A stretch of 64,000 nucleotides of DNA. It comes from Vulcanimicrobiota bacterium (GTDB lineage: Bacteria; Pseudomonadota; Gammaproteobacteria; Xanthomonadales; Rhodanobacteraceae). Below are positions 1 through 7,615 of the stretch, one piece after another. The notes under the pieces are model-generated. The model did no database searches. It was given only the letters and a program-made list of their open reading frames with translations, and was not told the origin of the DNA. Position 1 is the first letter of the stretch, and every line of letters starts with the position of its first letter. A program made the position numbers and the translations under genes. The stretch spans positions 1 through 64,000 of the forward strand of contig CAJCJD010000148.1 of the NCBI GenBank assembly GCA_903970555.1, read 5' to 3'.

Positions 1-19
1 GGCGGGTATTGCACCCGCC
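1..19 (-). terminator. Stem-loop just past the SDR gene, at the window edge
   Basis: A perfect 7-bp stem (GGCGGGT / ACCCGCC) with a 5-nt loop lies 10 bases past the stop codon of the minus-strand SDR gene. This position and shape suit an intrinsic terminator. The T tract that would complete it falls outside the window, so the call is provisional. Confidence 0.5.
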
Positions 20-29
20 TCGCAAGCAA

Positions 30-740
30 TCAATGACCGGCAACCTGGCCGCCGTCGACATGCAGGGTCTCGCCGGTTACAAAGCCGGCCGACTCCAGAT
101 ACAACACCGCCTGGGTGATGTCGCTGATCTCGCCCATCCGATTGACGGGATGCAAGCCAGCCAACGTGGCGTGTGTTTCCGGGGCGTGCATCGGCGTCTT
201 GATGATGCCGGGCGACACTGCGTTCACGCGCACACCGCGCTTGGCGTATTCGATCGCCATTGACCTGGTCGCCGCATCAAGGCCGCCTTTGGTAAGCGAT
301 GCCAACACCGACGGCACGCCATCGATAGCGTGATCGACCAGCGTGGTGGTGATGTTGATCACATGGCCGCTGCCCTGCTTCACCATCTCCGCCACCGCGA
401 ACTGCGAGACGTGGAAGAAACCGCCCAGATTGATCGCCAAGACATTGGCGTAGTCTTCGGCCGTGTACTCGGTAAACGGCTTGGCAACAAAGATACCGGC
501 GTTGTTAACAAGTGTGTCGATGCGGCCAAACTTGGCCATACCTTCTTTGATCATGCGCTCGGCGACCTTGCGATCCGAGATGTCGCCAGCAATCACCAGG
601 ACATCGGGATCGCTCGACGGCTTGATCGAGCGCGAATTGGCGATAACGCGGTAATCGCGATCGCGGAATGCTTTGACTAGACCAGCGCCGATACCTTGCG
701 AAGCACCGGTGATGGCAACAACTTTGCGCGGACTGTTCAT
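30..740 (-). CDS. SDR-family oxidoreductase with degenerate catalytic residues
   Basis: Classical short-chain dehydrogenase/reductase fold of 236 aa. The nucleotide-binding motif TGASQGIG is at residues 11-18, NNAG at 79-82, and the family C-terminus (VNAVSPG, GxxxGETLHVDGG) is intact. The active-site YxxxK appears as ASLTK at 147-151, so the lysine is kept but the general-acid tyrosine is alanine, and the usual catalytic serine is threonine. NAD(P) binding looks preserved, but ordinary ketone/alcohol chemistry is doubtful. The ATG at 740 is used here; an in-frame GTG at 752 would add four residues, and neither has a strong ribosome site. It lies 102 bases downstream of a LysR gene on the same strand, a plausible regulator. 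The substrate cannot be named. Confidence 0.85.
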   Translation of the reverse strand: MNSPRKVVAITGASQGIGAGLVKAFRDRDYRVIANSRSIKPSSDPDVLVIAGDISDRKVAERMIKEGMAKFGRIDTLVNNAGIFVAKPFTEYTAEDYANVLAINLGGFFHVSQFAVAEMVKQGSGHVINITTTLVDHAIDGVPSVLASLTKGGLDAATRSMAIEYAKRGVRVNAVSPGIIKTPMHAPETHATLAGLHPVNRMGEISDITQAVLYLESAGFVTGETLHVDGGQVAGH

Positions 741-842
741 GATGGGATTCACTCGAAGATTAGGGGGTGTTCTGATAGCGATCGGGCTGGTGGCTCCGAC
801 ACCCCGTAATCTAGGCCTGCAACGTGGTTTAGCGAATCCCTG

Positions 843-1814
843 CTAACCGGCAGACACTCTTCCGCGGCGCGGTGGAATCGCGGCATCCGGAGGTGTGGCG
901 GCATCCTTGCTCAGACATGCAAACCGAGTGCGAAGGCGCGGTAGCGCAAAGTCGACGAACGCGCGGACCTTAGGCACCGAAAGACGCCCGTAGGGTGAAA
1001 CCAGGTTCACAGGCATCGGTGCCGCCTCTGCGTCGGCCAGAACAATTTGCAGCGATCGCTGCTTAATTTCCGAAGCCACGTGATACGAAAGCACACGCGT
1101 AATGCCATGGCCATCCATCACGGACGCAACAGCCGCTTGTACGTTGTTCACCACCAGCCGCGGCGTAATCGGTACGGCACGTGGAACTGACGAACCGGCC
1201 AAGGGGGGAAATGTCCATGAGTCCTGCCCCATGTGCTGCATGGCGATGATGTGATGCTTGGAAAGGTCGGCAGGTTCTTCAATACGAGGATGTGTCGCCA
1301 GATAACGCGGTGACGCCACCACAACCCGACGAACATCGCCGATGTGATGCGCAACAAGCGTCGAGTCGGCCAAGTGTGTAATGCGCAAAGCTAGATCCAT
1401 GCCTTCGTCGATAAGATTCACGGGGCGCTCGAGCAGATACATCCTCACGTTCACCGTCGGGTACTGCTCCATGAAGTCGTCGACGATGGGTCGCAGCACT
1501 TCCACACCGGCAAACACAGTGGCCGTGATGGTCAACGTGCCACGCGGCACCGATCGTTCACCGGCTGCTTGCCGATCGGCTTCATCCAGATCCGCCAGAA
1601 GCTTTCTGCATGCCGTGGCATAGCGTTCGCCGGCATCGCTCAGCTTGATGGAGCGGGTAGTCCGATGCAGCAGCGGTACGCCGACATGTGCTTCGAGAAA
1701 AGCGATGGCTCGGCTGACGGCTGCGGCGGAGCGCCCCGTTTTTCGGCTGGCACCAGCGAGGCTACCTTCGTCGAGTGCCGCGACAAAGATTTTCATGGCA
1801 TCAATGCGGTCCAT
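843..1814 (-). CDS. LysR-family transcriptional regulator
   Basis: A 323-aa LysR-type regulator. The N-terminal winged helix-turn-helix (about residues 1-60, with the segment SAAAVSRAIAFLE as recognition region) is followed by a periplasmic-binding-protein-like effector domain (about 88-295). The C-terminal 20 residues are basic and Pro/Ala-rich and look dispensable. LysR proteins usually sense a small metabolite and control a neighbouring gene. The closest candidate is the SDR gene downstream on the same strand. Head-to-tail rather than divergent arrangement makes that link weaker than usual. The ATG at 1814 gives the normal family start MDRIDAMKIF. Confidence 0.92.
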   Translation of the reverse strand: MDRIDAMKIFVAALDEGSLAGASRKTGRSAAAVSRAIAFLEAHVGVPLLHRTTRSIKLSDAGERYATACRKLLADLDEADRQAAGERSVPRGTLTITATVFAGVEVLRPIVDDFMEQYPTVNVRMYLLERPVNLIDEGMDLALRITHLADSTLVAHHIGDVRRVVVASPRYLATHPRIEEPADLSKHHIIAMQHMGQDSWTFPPLAGSSVPRAVPITPRLVVNNVQAAVASVMDGHGITRVLSYHVASEIKQRSLQIVLADAEAAPMPVNLVSPYGRLSVPKVRAFVDFALPRLRTRFACLSKDAATPPDAAIPPRRGRVSAG

Positions 1815-1902
1815 AAGGCATGCCCCGTCAGTTCGCGATCAACAGTAAATACAAGTCGCAGCTATTGTGATCTTCTCGTGGCATGAAGCAAACGCACAAT
1901 GA

Positions 1903-1933
1903 CAAAGGCCGGGACAATCTGGCCCGGCCTTTG
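1903..1933 (-). terminator. Intrinsic terminator of the nitronate monooxygenase gene
   Basis: A perfect 11-bp inverted repeat (CAAAGGCCGGG / CCCGGCCTTTG) with a 9-nt loop lies 37 bases past the stop of the minus-strand gene at 1971. The T tract is short (TTTG), so it is a modest terminator, or it may only protect the 3' end of the transcript. It lies upstream of the LysR start and separates the two units. Confidence 0.6.
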
Positions 1934-1970
1934 TTTACCTATAAAAAAGATGGATGCCGCTATGGCGTCG

Positions 1971-3047
1971 TCAAGCGGATGCCTGCGCCAATTCTTTCGC
2001 TAGCGCCTGCATCAATTCCCGCGTGGGTAGCGCACGCGCGAGCGGCGCGCCCTGCCCGGCCCAATGCGCGCCATAGCCCGTGTTTCCGGCAGCCTTGCCT
2101 GCGGCATTCAAGGCCTTGCCGGCATCGTAGGCCGTCGGATAATCCGGCACGCTATCGTTGGGCACCCTGGCGCCCCAGCGGGTGAAATCGTTCGCGAGGC
2201 TGCGTGCCGGGCGCCCGGAAATCACGCGGGTCATCACGGTATGGTTCGCGGCATCGCTGAAAAGGCGCGCGCGATATCCCGCATCCGCCAGCGATTCGTC
2301 GGTGGCCACGAAAGCCGTACCCAACTGCGCGGCCACTGCGCCAAGTTTCAAAGCCGCCAGAATGCCCGCGCCATCCATGATGCCGCCGGCTGCAATCACT
2401 GGAATTTTCACCGATTGAACCAACACACGCGTCAAGGCAAACGTGCCCAGGCGCGTGTCTTCCACATCCGGATCGAACATGCCGCGATGACCGCCCGCCT
2501 CATAGCCCTGCGCGATGATGGCATCGATGCCCGCGGCCTCGACCTGCTTGGCTTCCTGCACATTCGTTGCCGTGGCCAACAGCACGATACCTGCCTTATG
2601 CAGCGCATCGATCTGCTGCTGACCCGGCAAGCCGAAGTGAAAGCTCACCACCTTGGGTTTTTCCTCCACCAGCATGGCGAGCATGTCCTCGTCAACGAGG
2701 AACGAGGTGTAAATCTCGTGCAATGCCGTCGGCGCTTTCGCATTGGTGCGGGCGAACTCCGGATTCAATCGTTCCAACCACGCACTTTCTTTCTTGCTGT
2801 CCGCATGCGCGGGCTTATGCGCAAACACATTCACGTTAAGCGGACCACTGCTGAGCGCACGAAATTGATGAATGGTTTCTCGCGCTTTGGCCGCTGTCAT
2901 CGCACCTACGCCCAGCGAGCCAAGGCCACCGTTCTCGGACACGGCCGCCGCCATCGCCGGTGACGATATGCCCGCCATCGGTGCTTGTACGATAGGCAAT
3001 CGAATACCAAGCACATCCAGCCATCGTGAAGAAGACGAAGTGACCAT
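1971..3047 (-). CDS. Nitronate monooxygenase (2-nitropropane dioxygenase-like)
   Basis: An FMN-dependent TIM-barrel enzyme of 358 aa. It carries the family N-terminus (PIVQAPMAGISSP), a central GYEAGGHRG segment with the active-site histidine, and the phosphate-binding loop AAGGIMDGAGI followed by GAVAAQLGTAF. Members oxidise alkyl nitronates such as propionate 3-nitronate to the aldehyde and nitrite, a detoxification role. The start at 3047 was chosen over an upstream in-frame codon at 3125 because AGGAG sits eight bases before it and it gives the usual family N-terminus. It is a single-gene unit with its own terminator. Enoyl reductase FabK is a distant relative, but the length and motifs fit the monooxygenase better. 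Confidence 0.88.
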   Translation of the reverse strand: MVTSSSSRWLDVLGIRLPIVQAPMAGISSPAMAAAVSENGGLGSLGVGAMTAAKARETIHQFRALSSGPLNVNVFAHKPAHADSKKESAWLERLNPEFARTNAKAPTALHEIYTSFLVDEDMLAMLVEEKPKVVSFHFGLPGQQQIDALHKAGIVLLATATNVQEAKQVEAAGIDAIIAQGYEAGGHRGMFDPDVEDTRLGTFALTRVLVQSVKIPVIAAGGIMDGAGILAALKLGAVAAQLGTAFVATDESLADAGYRARLFSDAANHTVMTRVISGRPARSLANDFTRWGARVPNDSVPDYPTAYDAGKALNAAGKAAGNTGYGAHWAGQGAPLARALPTRELMQALAKELAQASA

Positions 3048-3265
3048 GCGCGGATCTCCTGCGAGTACAAGTAAATTAGCGGCGGTGGCCCAACGATGGG
3101 CGCCGCGAGATTGACCTGGAGCCAACCCGGCCGCGCCGTCCAGTCACATCTATCGCCAAAACTGAAGCCTACGGCTGCCAATAATAACGCCTCTATTGTT
3201 AACGCGTCGGGTGACAAGCGTACCGAGGCGCCATTGCTCCGCATCCCCATCCGGCAAACACCAAA

Positions 3266-3550
3266 TCAGCCGTGGCGAGCGCCGCGTCGCTTGGCGATCA
3301 AGGTCAGCCAAGGTGTCGAATGAAAGGCACTCATCAGCACATACATCGGGACCATGCCGCTCAATGGCGATGCACCATGCATGGCGGAGCACATATACGG
3401 CCCGTCGCCAGCGCCCGCAATCATCGCCATGATCGCGAAGCTAGGAGCGGCCGCAAGACATAGCCAATCTGCGGGGCCGAGATCGCTACTCTTGCCGTTT
3501 TCAAAAGGTGATGCTGCGTGGATGCATTCGTCGGTGCGCACTTCGCTCAT
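3266..3550 (-). CDS. Small two-helix membrane protein of unknown function
   Basis: A 94-aa protein with a polar N-terminus (about 1-26), a hydrophobic helix at about 27-46 and a second at about 62-84, ending in a short basic tail. The loop carries two Met/Cys positions (MCSAMHG). Similar small proteins occur in many proteobacteria without an assigned role; that memory-based match is the only family evidence. The ATG at 3550 has AGGTGA about seven bases upstream. It lies between the nitronate monooxygenase and DUF899 genes on the same strand. Confidence 0.6.
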   Translation of the reverse strand: MSEVRTDECIHAASPFENGKSSDLGPADWLCLAAAPSFAIMAMIAGAGDGPYMCSAMHGASPLSGMVPMYVLMSAFHSTPWLTLIAKRRGARHG

Positions 3551-3642
3551 GATTTGTCACCTACCCTAAAATTTAGTCGAAGGGTGCCAGTCGCTGCGAT
3601 GAAACGTTGAATCCCTGCGCCCACAAGCTTGAACAGGGCACG

Positions 3643-4476
3643 TCAGTCATGCGTTCCGCTGCAACAACTCGCTGCGTCATGGCGCGCGCCGCGCGCAACC
3701 GCCTGCTCCTTGTCGTACTCATCGTGGTGCCGCCACCAGAGGCCCGTCTCGTTGCGTCCCTTGGGCGCACGGTCGAGCCACTGGTACATACCCCAGAGTC
3801 CGTCCAATCCGCGCGCGTAGGTAGAATAGGTGTGGTAGACGACACCGTTCTGGAGCACGAACGCGCTCGCGCCCGGCCTCTCTCGTGCATACGTGGCGAC
3901 GTCGGTTCCGGTCGTGGCCGCGATCTCGGCGGCGATACCTTGGTTATCGCGCAAATCCGGACTCACCGCTCTCTTCGGTTCGCGGCGGTAGTTATATTCA
4001 ACGCTTCCGTCATTCTGCTGTGCCTCCGTGATCGAGACGGTGAAGTCGAAGTTGAAGTCGCCACCGAGCGACGAGGCCCAGGGAAACGTCCAGCCCATCC
4101 TCCGCTTGAACGCCTGCAGCTTCGTCAATGGCGCGCGAGACACGGCCGAAAACGCGACATCATGATTCTCCAGGTGAACGAAGAAGCCATTGAAACCATC
4201 CGCGATAGCCGAGCAGGACGGACACCCCGCCGCGTACTCGGGCCCGAACATAAAGTGATAGACGAGGAGCTGCGAACGACCTCGGAAGAGGTCTGCTAGC
4301 GATGCGACGCCTTGGTTGGTTTCAAAGCGATACGCTTTGTCGATCCGAACCCACGGCAACGCCTGCCGCCGTTGTGCCAGTTCGTCGCTGCGTCGCGTGA
4401 GCTCTTTCTCAGCCTGCAGCAACTCAAGCCGCGCGGCCAGCCACTCTTCACGCGTCCCAGTCATATGTGTGGTCAT
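3643..4476 (-). CDS. DUF899-family thioredoxin-fold protein
   Basis: 277 aa. The helical N-terminus (TREEWLAARLELL) leads into a thioredoxin-like domain with GPEYAAGCPSCS, the typical redox-type CPxC of DUF899, and the C-terminal block LDRAPKGRNE, also typical. The last residues contain a vicinal Cys pair (SCCSG). The biochemical role of the family is not established; peroxiredoxin-like chemistry is an inference from the fold. GGGAGA before the ATG at 4476 supports this start over an upstream in-frame codon at 4560. It is divergent from the HTH regulator at 4596 across about 120 bases, so that protein is a likely regulator. Confidence 0.85.
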   Translation of the reverse strand: MTTHMTGTREEWLAARLELLQAEKELTRRSDELAQRRQALPWVRIDKAYRFETNQGVASLADLFRGRSQLLVYHFMFGPEYAAGCPSCSAIADGFNGFFVHLENHDVAFSAVSRAPLTKLQAFKRRMGWTFPWASSLGGDFNFDFTVSITEAQQNDGSVEYNYRREPKRAVSPDLRDNQGIAAEIAATTGTDVATYARERPGASAFVLQNGVVYHTYSTYARGLDGLWGMYQWLDRAPKGRNETGLWWRHHDEYDKEQAVARGARHDAASCCSGTHD

Positions 4477-4595
4477 CGCCGTTCTCTCCCTTCGTCGTTC
4501 GTACCGGTTCCGGTACGAGGTGTTGGTTGGTGGTCGTGCGATAGACTGCAACCAGGCCATCGAAGGGTGGGAGTGACAAGTGTGGCGGGATTCGG

Positions 4596-5816
4596 ATGGA
4601 CTCGCTGATCACGGCTGCGGCGCGCGCGCTCGCGGCAGGTGATCCGCTAGGCGCGTTGAATCGGGTCGCGTTGCGCGACGACGCGCCAGCACTCGCGCTT
4701 CGCGGCATCGCGATGGCGCAGCTGGGCGATCTCGTTCGGGCGAGAACGCTCGTCAGAAACGCAGCGCGCGCCTTCGGTCCAAAAGAGGCCCTAGCTCGGG
4801 CACGATGTGTCGTTGCCGAGGCCGAGATTGCGCTCGCCTCGCGCGATCTGAGCTGGCCCGCGAATGCGCTTGACGCAGCGCGGGTGACGCTCGTAGCGCA
4901 CGGCGACCACTTGAACGCCGCGCATGCGCGATATCTCGAGCTGCGGCGCATGCTGCTTATCGGCCGCCTCGACGATGCCGAACGCATACTTGCCGACGTC
5001 GACGTCGCGCCCTTTCCGCCGGCATTGAGAGCCGCCCATGAACTGGTGGTTGCGGGGATAGCAATCCGCCGCATGCAGACGAAACCGGCGCATGCAGCGC
5101 TTATCCGTGCCGAGCGCGCCGCGCGTCACGCAGCCATCCCTGCGCTGACCGCAGAGGTCGAACGTGCATCGCTCGCCTTGAATGCGCCCGCGGCACGCCT
5201 GATGGCGCATGGCGAGGAACGGCTTCTGCGACTCCATGAGGTGGAAGCGTTGCTGGCATCCCAAGCGTTCGTCGTGGACGCGTGCCGCCACGCCGTGCGA
5301 GACGCACGCACCGTGGTCTCGCTCGCAACACGCCCGGTGTTATTTGCGCTCGCGCGTGCGCTTGGCGAAGCATGGCCCGGCGACGTATCCAGGGACACAC
5401 TCATCGCACGAGCCTTCCGCGCGAAGCACTCTGATGAATCGCATCGCGCGCGGTTGCGCGTCGAAATCGGGCGGCTTCGCACGATGCTGCGGACGCTGGC
5501 AGACGTAAGCGCGACGAAGCGAGGGTTCGCCCTGGTACCGTGCCACGCAAATGAGGTGGTCGTGCTGGCACGGCCGCTGGACGACGCGCACACGGCGGTG
5601 CTTGCGTTGCTCGCTGACGGTGAATCGTGGTCGAGCTCGGCCCTGGCGCTTGCGCTCGGCGCCAGCCAGCGGACAGTGCAGCGGGCACTCGACGTGCTGT
5701 CGGTGGCGGGCAAGGTGCAGTTCTTTGGTCGTGGACGAGCGCGTCGATGGATGACGCCGCCCATGCCAGGATTCGCGACGACCTTGTTACTCCCCGTTCC
5801 ACTGCCGAGTGACTAG
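4596..5816 (+). CDS. Helix-turn-helix regulator with a TPR-like N-terminal half
   Basis: 406 aa, very rich in Ala and Arg. Residues about 1-220 are a string of amphipathic helices (AARALAAGDPLGAL, AHGDHLNAAHARYLELRR) resembling a TPR-type superhelix. Residues about 230-300 look like a transcriptional-regulator C-terminal module. About 325-385 contain a winged helix in which LGASQRTVQRALDVL is a clear recognition helix. The gene is divergent from DUF899 and 10 bases upstream of a beta-propeller gene, so it probably controls this small locus. It may also sense a ligand. Codon choice is unusually GCG/CGC-heavy compared with flanking genes, a possible sign of transfer. The exact start is uncertain because no strong ribosome site is visible. 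Confidence 0.7.
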   Translation: MDSLITAAARALAAGDPLGALNRVALRDDAPALALRGIAMAQLGDLVRARTLVRNAARAFGPKEALARARCVVAEAEIALASRDLSWPANALDAARVTLVAHGDHLNAAHARYLELRRMLLIGRLDDAERILADVDVAPFPPALRAAHELVVAGIAIRRMQTKPAHAALIRAERAARHAAIPALTAEVERASLALNAPAARLMAHGEERLLRLHEVEALLASQAFVVDACRHAVRDARTVVSLATRPVLFALARALGEAWPGDVSRDTLIARAFRAKHSDESHRARLRVEIGRLRTMLRTLADVSATKRGFALVPCHANEVVVLARPLDDAHTAVLALLADGESWSSSALALALGASQRTVQRALDVLSVAGKVQFFGRGRARRWMTPPMPGFATTLLLPVPLPSD

Positions 5817-5825
5817 GATGGGCGC

Positions 5826-6467
5826 ATGAAACGATCAGCCGCCGAGATTATCCGTGAATATGGCCCCTTTCAGGGCGCCGACCGCGTACATGGCGTAACG
5901 TACGACGGCCAGCACGTCTGGTTTGCCACGGGCGACACGCTCAAAGCGTTCGATCCTGCCAGCGGGAACACGTTGCGCTCGATGGATGTCGCCGCGCACG
6001 CAGGAACGGCCTTCGACGGCCAGCACCTGTATCAGATCAGCGAAGATCGCATCCAGAAGATCGATCCGACGACCGGCCGCGTGCTCGCCACGATCCCCGC
6101 GCCCGGCGGTGGCGGCGACTCAGGACTTGCGTGGGCCGAAGGGGCGCTGTGGGTGGGGCAATATCGAGATCGCAAGATCCATCAAGTCGATCCCGAAACC
6201 GGAGCGATCCTTCGCACCATTCAGACCAATCGCTTTGTCACCGGCGTCACGTGGATCGAGGGAGAACTTTGGCACGGCACCTGGGAAGGTGACGAGAGTG
6301 AGCTGAGGCGAATCGATCCCCGCACGGGAGAGGTGCTGGAGCAGCTCGATATGCCACCGGGAACCATCGTGTCGGGGCTTGAGTCCGATGGCGGCGAGCA
6401 GTTCTTCTGCGGCGGCGGAAGCAGCGGCAAGGTGAGAGCGGTCCGCCGACCCAGACGGCTCAAATAG
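5826..6467 (+). CDS. Glutamine-cyclotransferase/streptogramin-lyase-like beta-propeller
   Basis: 213 aa with about five repeated blades of the form 'W..G.LW......I...DP.TG.vl'. Examples are FDPASGNTLRSM, IDPTTGRVLATI, VDPETGAILRTI and IDPRTGEVLEQL. This is the beta-propeller repeat of the glutaminyl-peptide cyclotransferase-like/Vgb-like superfamily. There is no signal peptide, so it is predicted cytoplasmic. It is short for a full enzyme of either family, so it may be a binding propeller rather than a catalyst. It begins 10 bases after the HTH gene and is almost certainly co-transcribed with it. Confidence 0.7.
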   Translation: MKRSAAEIIREYGPFQGADRVHGVTYDGQHVWFATGDTLKAFDPASGNTLRSMDVAAHAGTAFDGQHLYQISEDRIQKIDPTTGRVLATIPAPGGGGDSGLAWAEGALWVGQYRDRKIHQVDPETGAILRTIQTNRFVTGVTWIEGELWHGTWEGDESELRRIDPRTGEVLEQLDMPPGTIVSGLESDGGEQFFCGGGSSGKVRAVRRPRRLK

Positions 6468-6538
6468 CGATCAAACAGGGTGCATGCGACCAGGTCTCTG
6501 ATACTGTGCTCGGCGAGCTCATTCATCAGGGGACACCC

Positions 6539-7483
6539 ATGCACCTACGTCATCTTTCGACTGCACTGGCCATCGCCATCGGTCTGCTGGCTTTGCCGGC
6601 TGCAGCGGATACGTCAAAGCCGACGCCGACCGCGAAGGAACTGATCGCGAAGTCGAAGCCCGAAGAATGGCGCACACCGGATCCCGCGAACTTGCTGTAC
6701 ATGCAATTGCCTCAGGGGCGCGTAGTGATCGAATTGGCACCCGACTTCACGCCACTGCATGCGGCCAACATTCGTACGATGGTGCGCGAACACTACTTCG
6801 ACGGGCTCGCGATTATTCGCGTGCAGGACAATTTCGTGACGCAATGGGGCGACCCCAATGACGACGACAACGGCGACAAGAGCAAGATCAAGCTGCTAGG
6901 CAGCGCAAAAGCCAAATTGCCGCCGGAATACACTCGCACGATCGATCCCAAACTGCCGTGGACACCACTGCCCGATGGCGACGTCTACGCACCGCAAGTG
7001 GGTTTTACCGAAGGCTTTCCCGCAGCACGCGATCCCGCGACTGGCCACGAATGGCTGACGCATTGCTACGGCATGGTCGGCGTGGCGCGCGATATCGCGC
7101 CCGATAGTGGCAGCGGCAACTCGTTGTATGTGGTGATCGGTCAGGCGCCGCGTGGTCTCGATCGTAATCTGGCGATTGCCGGTCGTGTGATCGAAGGCAT
7201 GCCGTATCTGTCGGGACTGCCACGAGGCACCGGCCCGCTTGGCTTCTATACGCAAGCTGCGCAACGCCTGCCTATTCTTTCCGTGCGACTGGCCGCGGAT
7301 CTACCGGCCGCCGAGCGCGAAAAACTACAAGTGCTACGCACGGACAGCGCAACTTTCGCCGCGATCGTCGAAGCCAAGCGCAATCGTCGCGACGCCTTCT
7401 ACACCCTGCCGGCAGGCAAGATCGATGTGTGCAATATCGATATCCCTGTACGCACAGATCCTTCATCGGCCGCTAACCATTGA
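6539..7483 (+). CDS. Periplasmic cyclophilin-type peptidyl-prolyl isomerase
   Basis: 314 aa with an N-terminal signal peptide (HLSTALAIAIGLLALPAAADT, cleaved near residue 22-24). The cyclophilin fold is shown by MQLPQGRVVIELAPDFTPLHAANIRTMV in overlapping pieces: the start of the barrel (VVIELAP) and the PLHAANI helix. GIGQAPRGLDRN-like text (VIGQAPRGLDRN) marks the later strand. It is longer than E. coli PpiA because of an insertion of about 100 residues in the middle. The expected role is folding of proline-containing envelope proteins. The start at 6539 has AGGGGA upstream and yields the signal peptide; an in-frame start at 6506 would bury it. Confidence 0.85.
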   Translation: MHLRHLSTALAIAIGLLALPAAADTSKPTPTAKELIAKSKPEEWRTPDPANLLYMQLPQGRVVIELAPDFTPLHAANIRTMVREHYFDGLAIIRVQDNFVTQWGDPNDDDNGDKSKIKLLGSAKAKLPPEYTRTIDPKLPWTPLPDGDVYAPQVGFTEGFPAARDPATGHEWLTHCYGMVGVARDIAPDSGSGNSLYVVIGQAPRGLDRNLAIAGRVIEGMPYLSGLPRGTGPLGFYTQAAQRLPILSVRLAADLPAAEREKLQVLRTDSATFAAIVEAKRNRRDAFYTLPAGKIDVCNIDIPVRTDPSSAANH

Positions 7484-7574
7484 GCTGTTCATGTGTAGGG
7501 CGGATGAATCCCTCCTGAGTGCGGATATCCAATTACACATGTTCTTCGCCTTGGGCATAGTCTCTTGATCGTAT

Positions 7575-7594
7575 GCCGGCCTTGTCGGGCCGGC
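7575..7594. terminator. GC-rich stem-loop between the cyclophilin and AsmA genes
   Basis: A 7-bp perfect stem (GCCGGCC / GGCCGGC) with a 6-nt loop lies 92 bases after the cyclophilin stop and 21 bases before the AsmA start. It lacks a T tract, so it could be a weak or Rho-assisted terminator or a leader structure of the downstream gene. Confidence 0.3.
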
Positions 7595-7615
7595 TGGTCA
7601 TGAAGGCGGTAAAGC

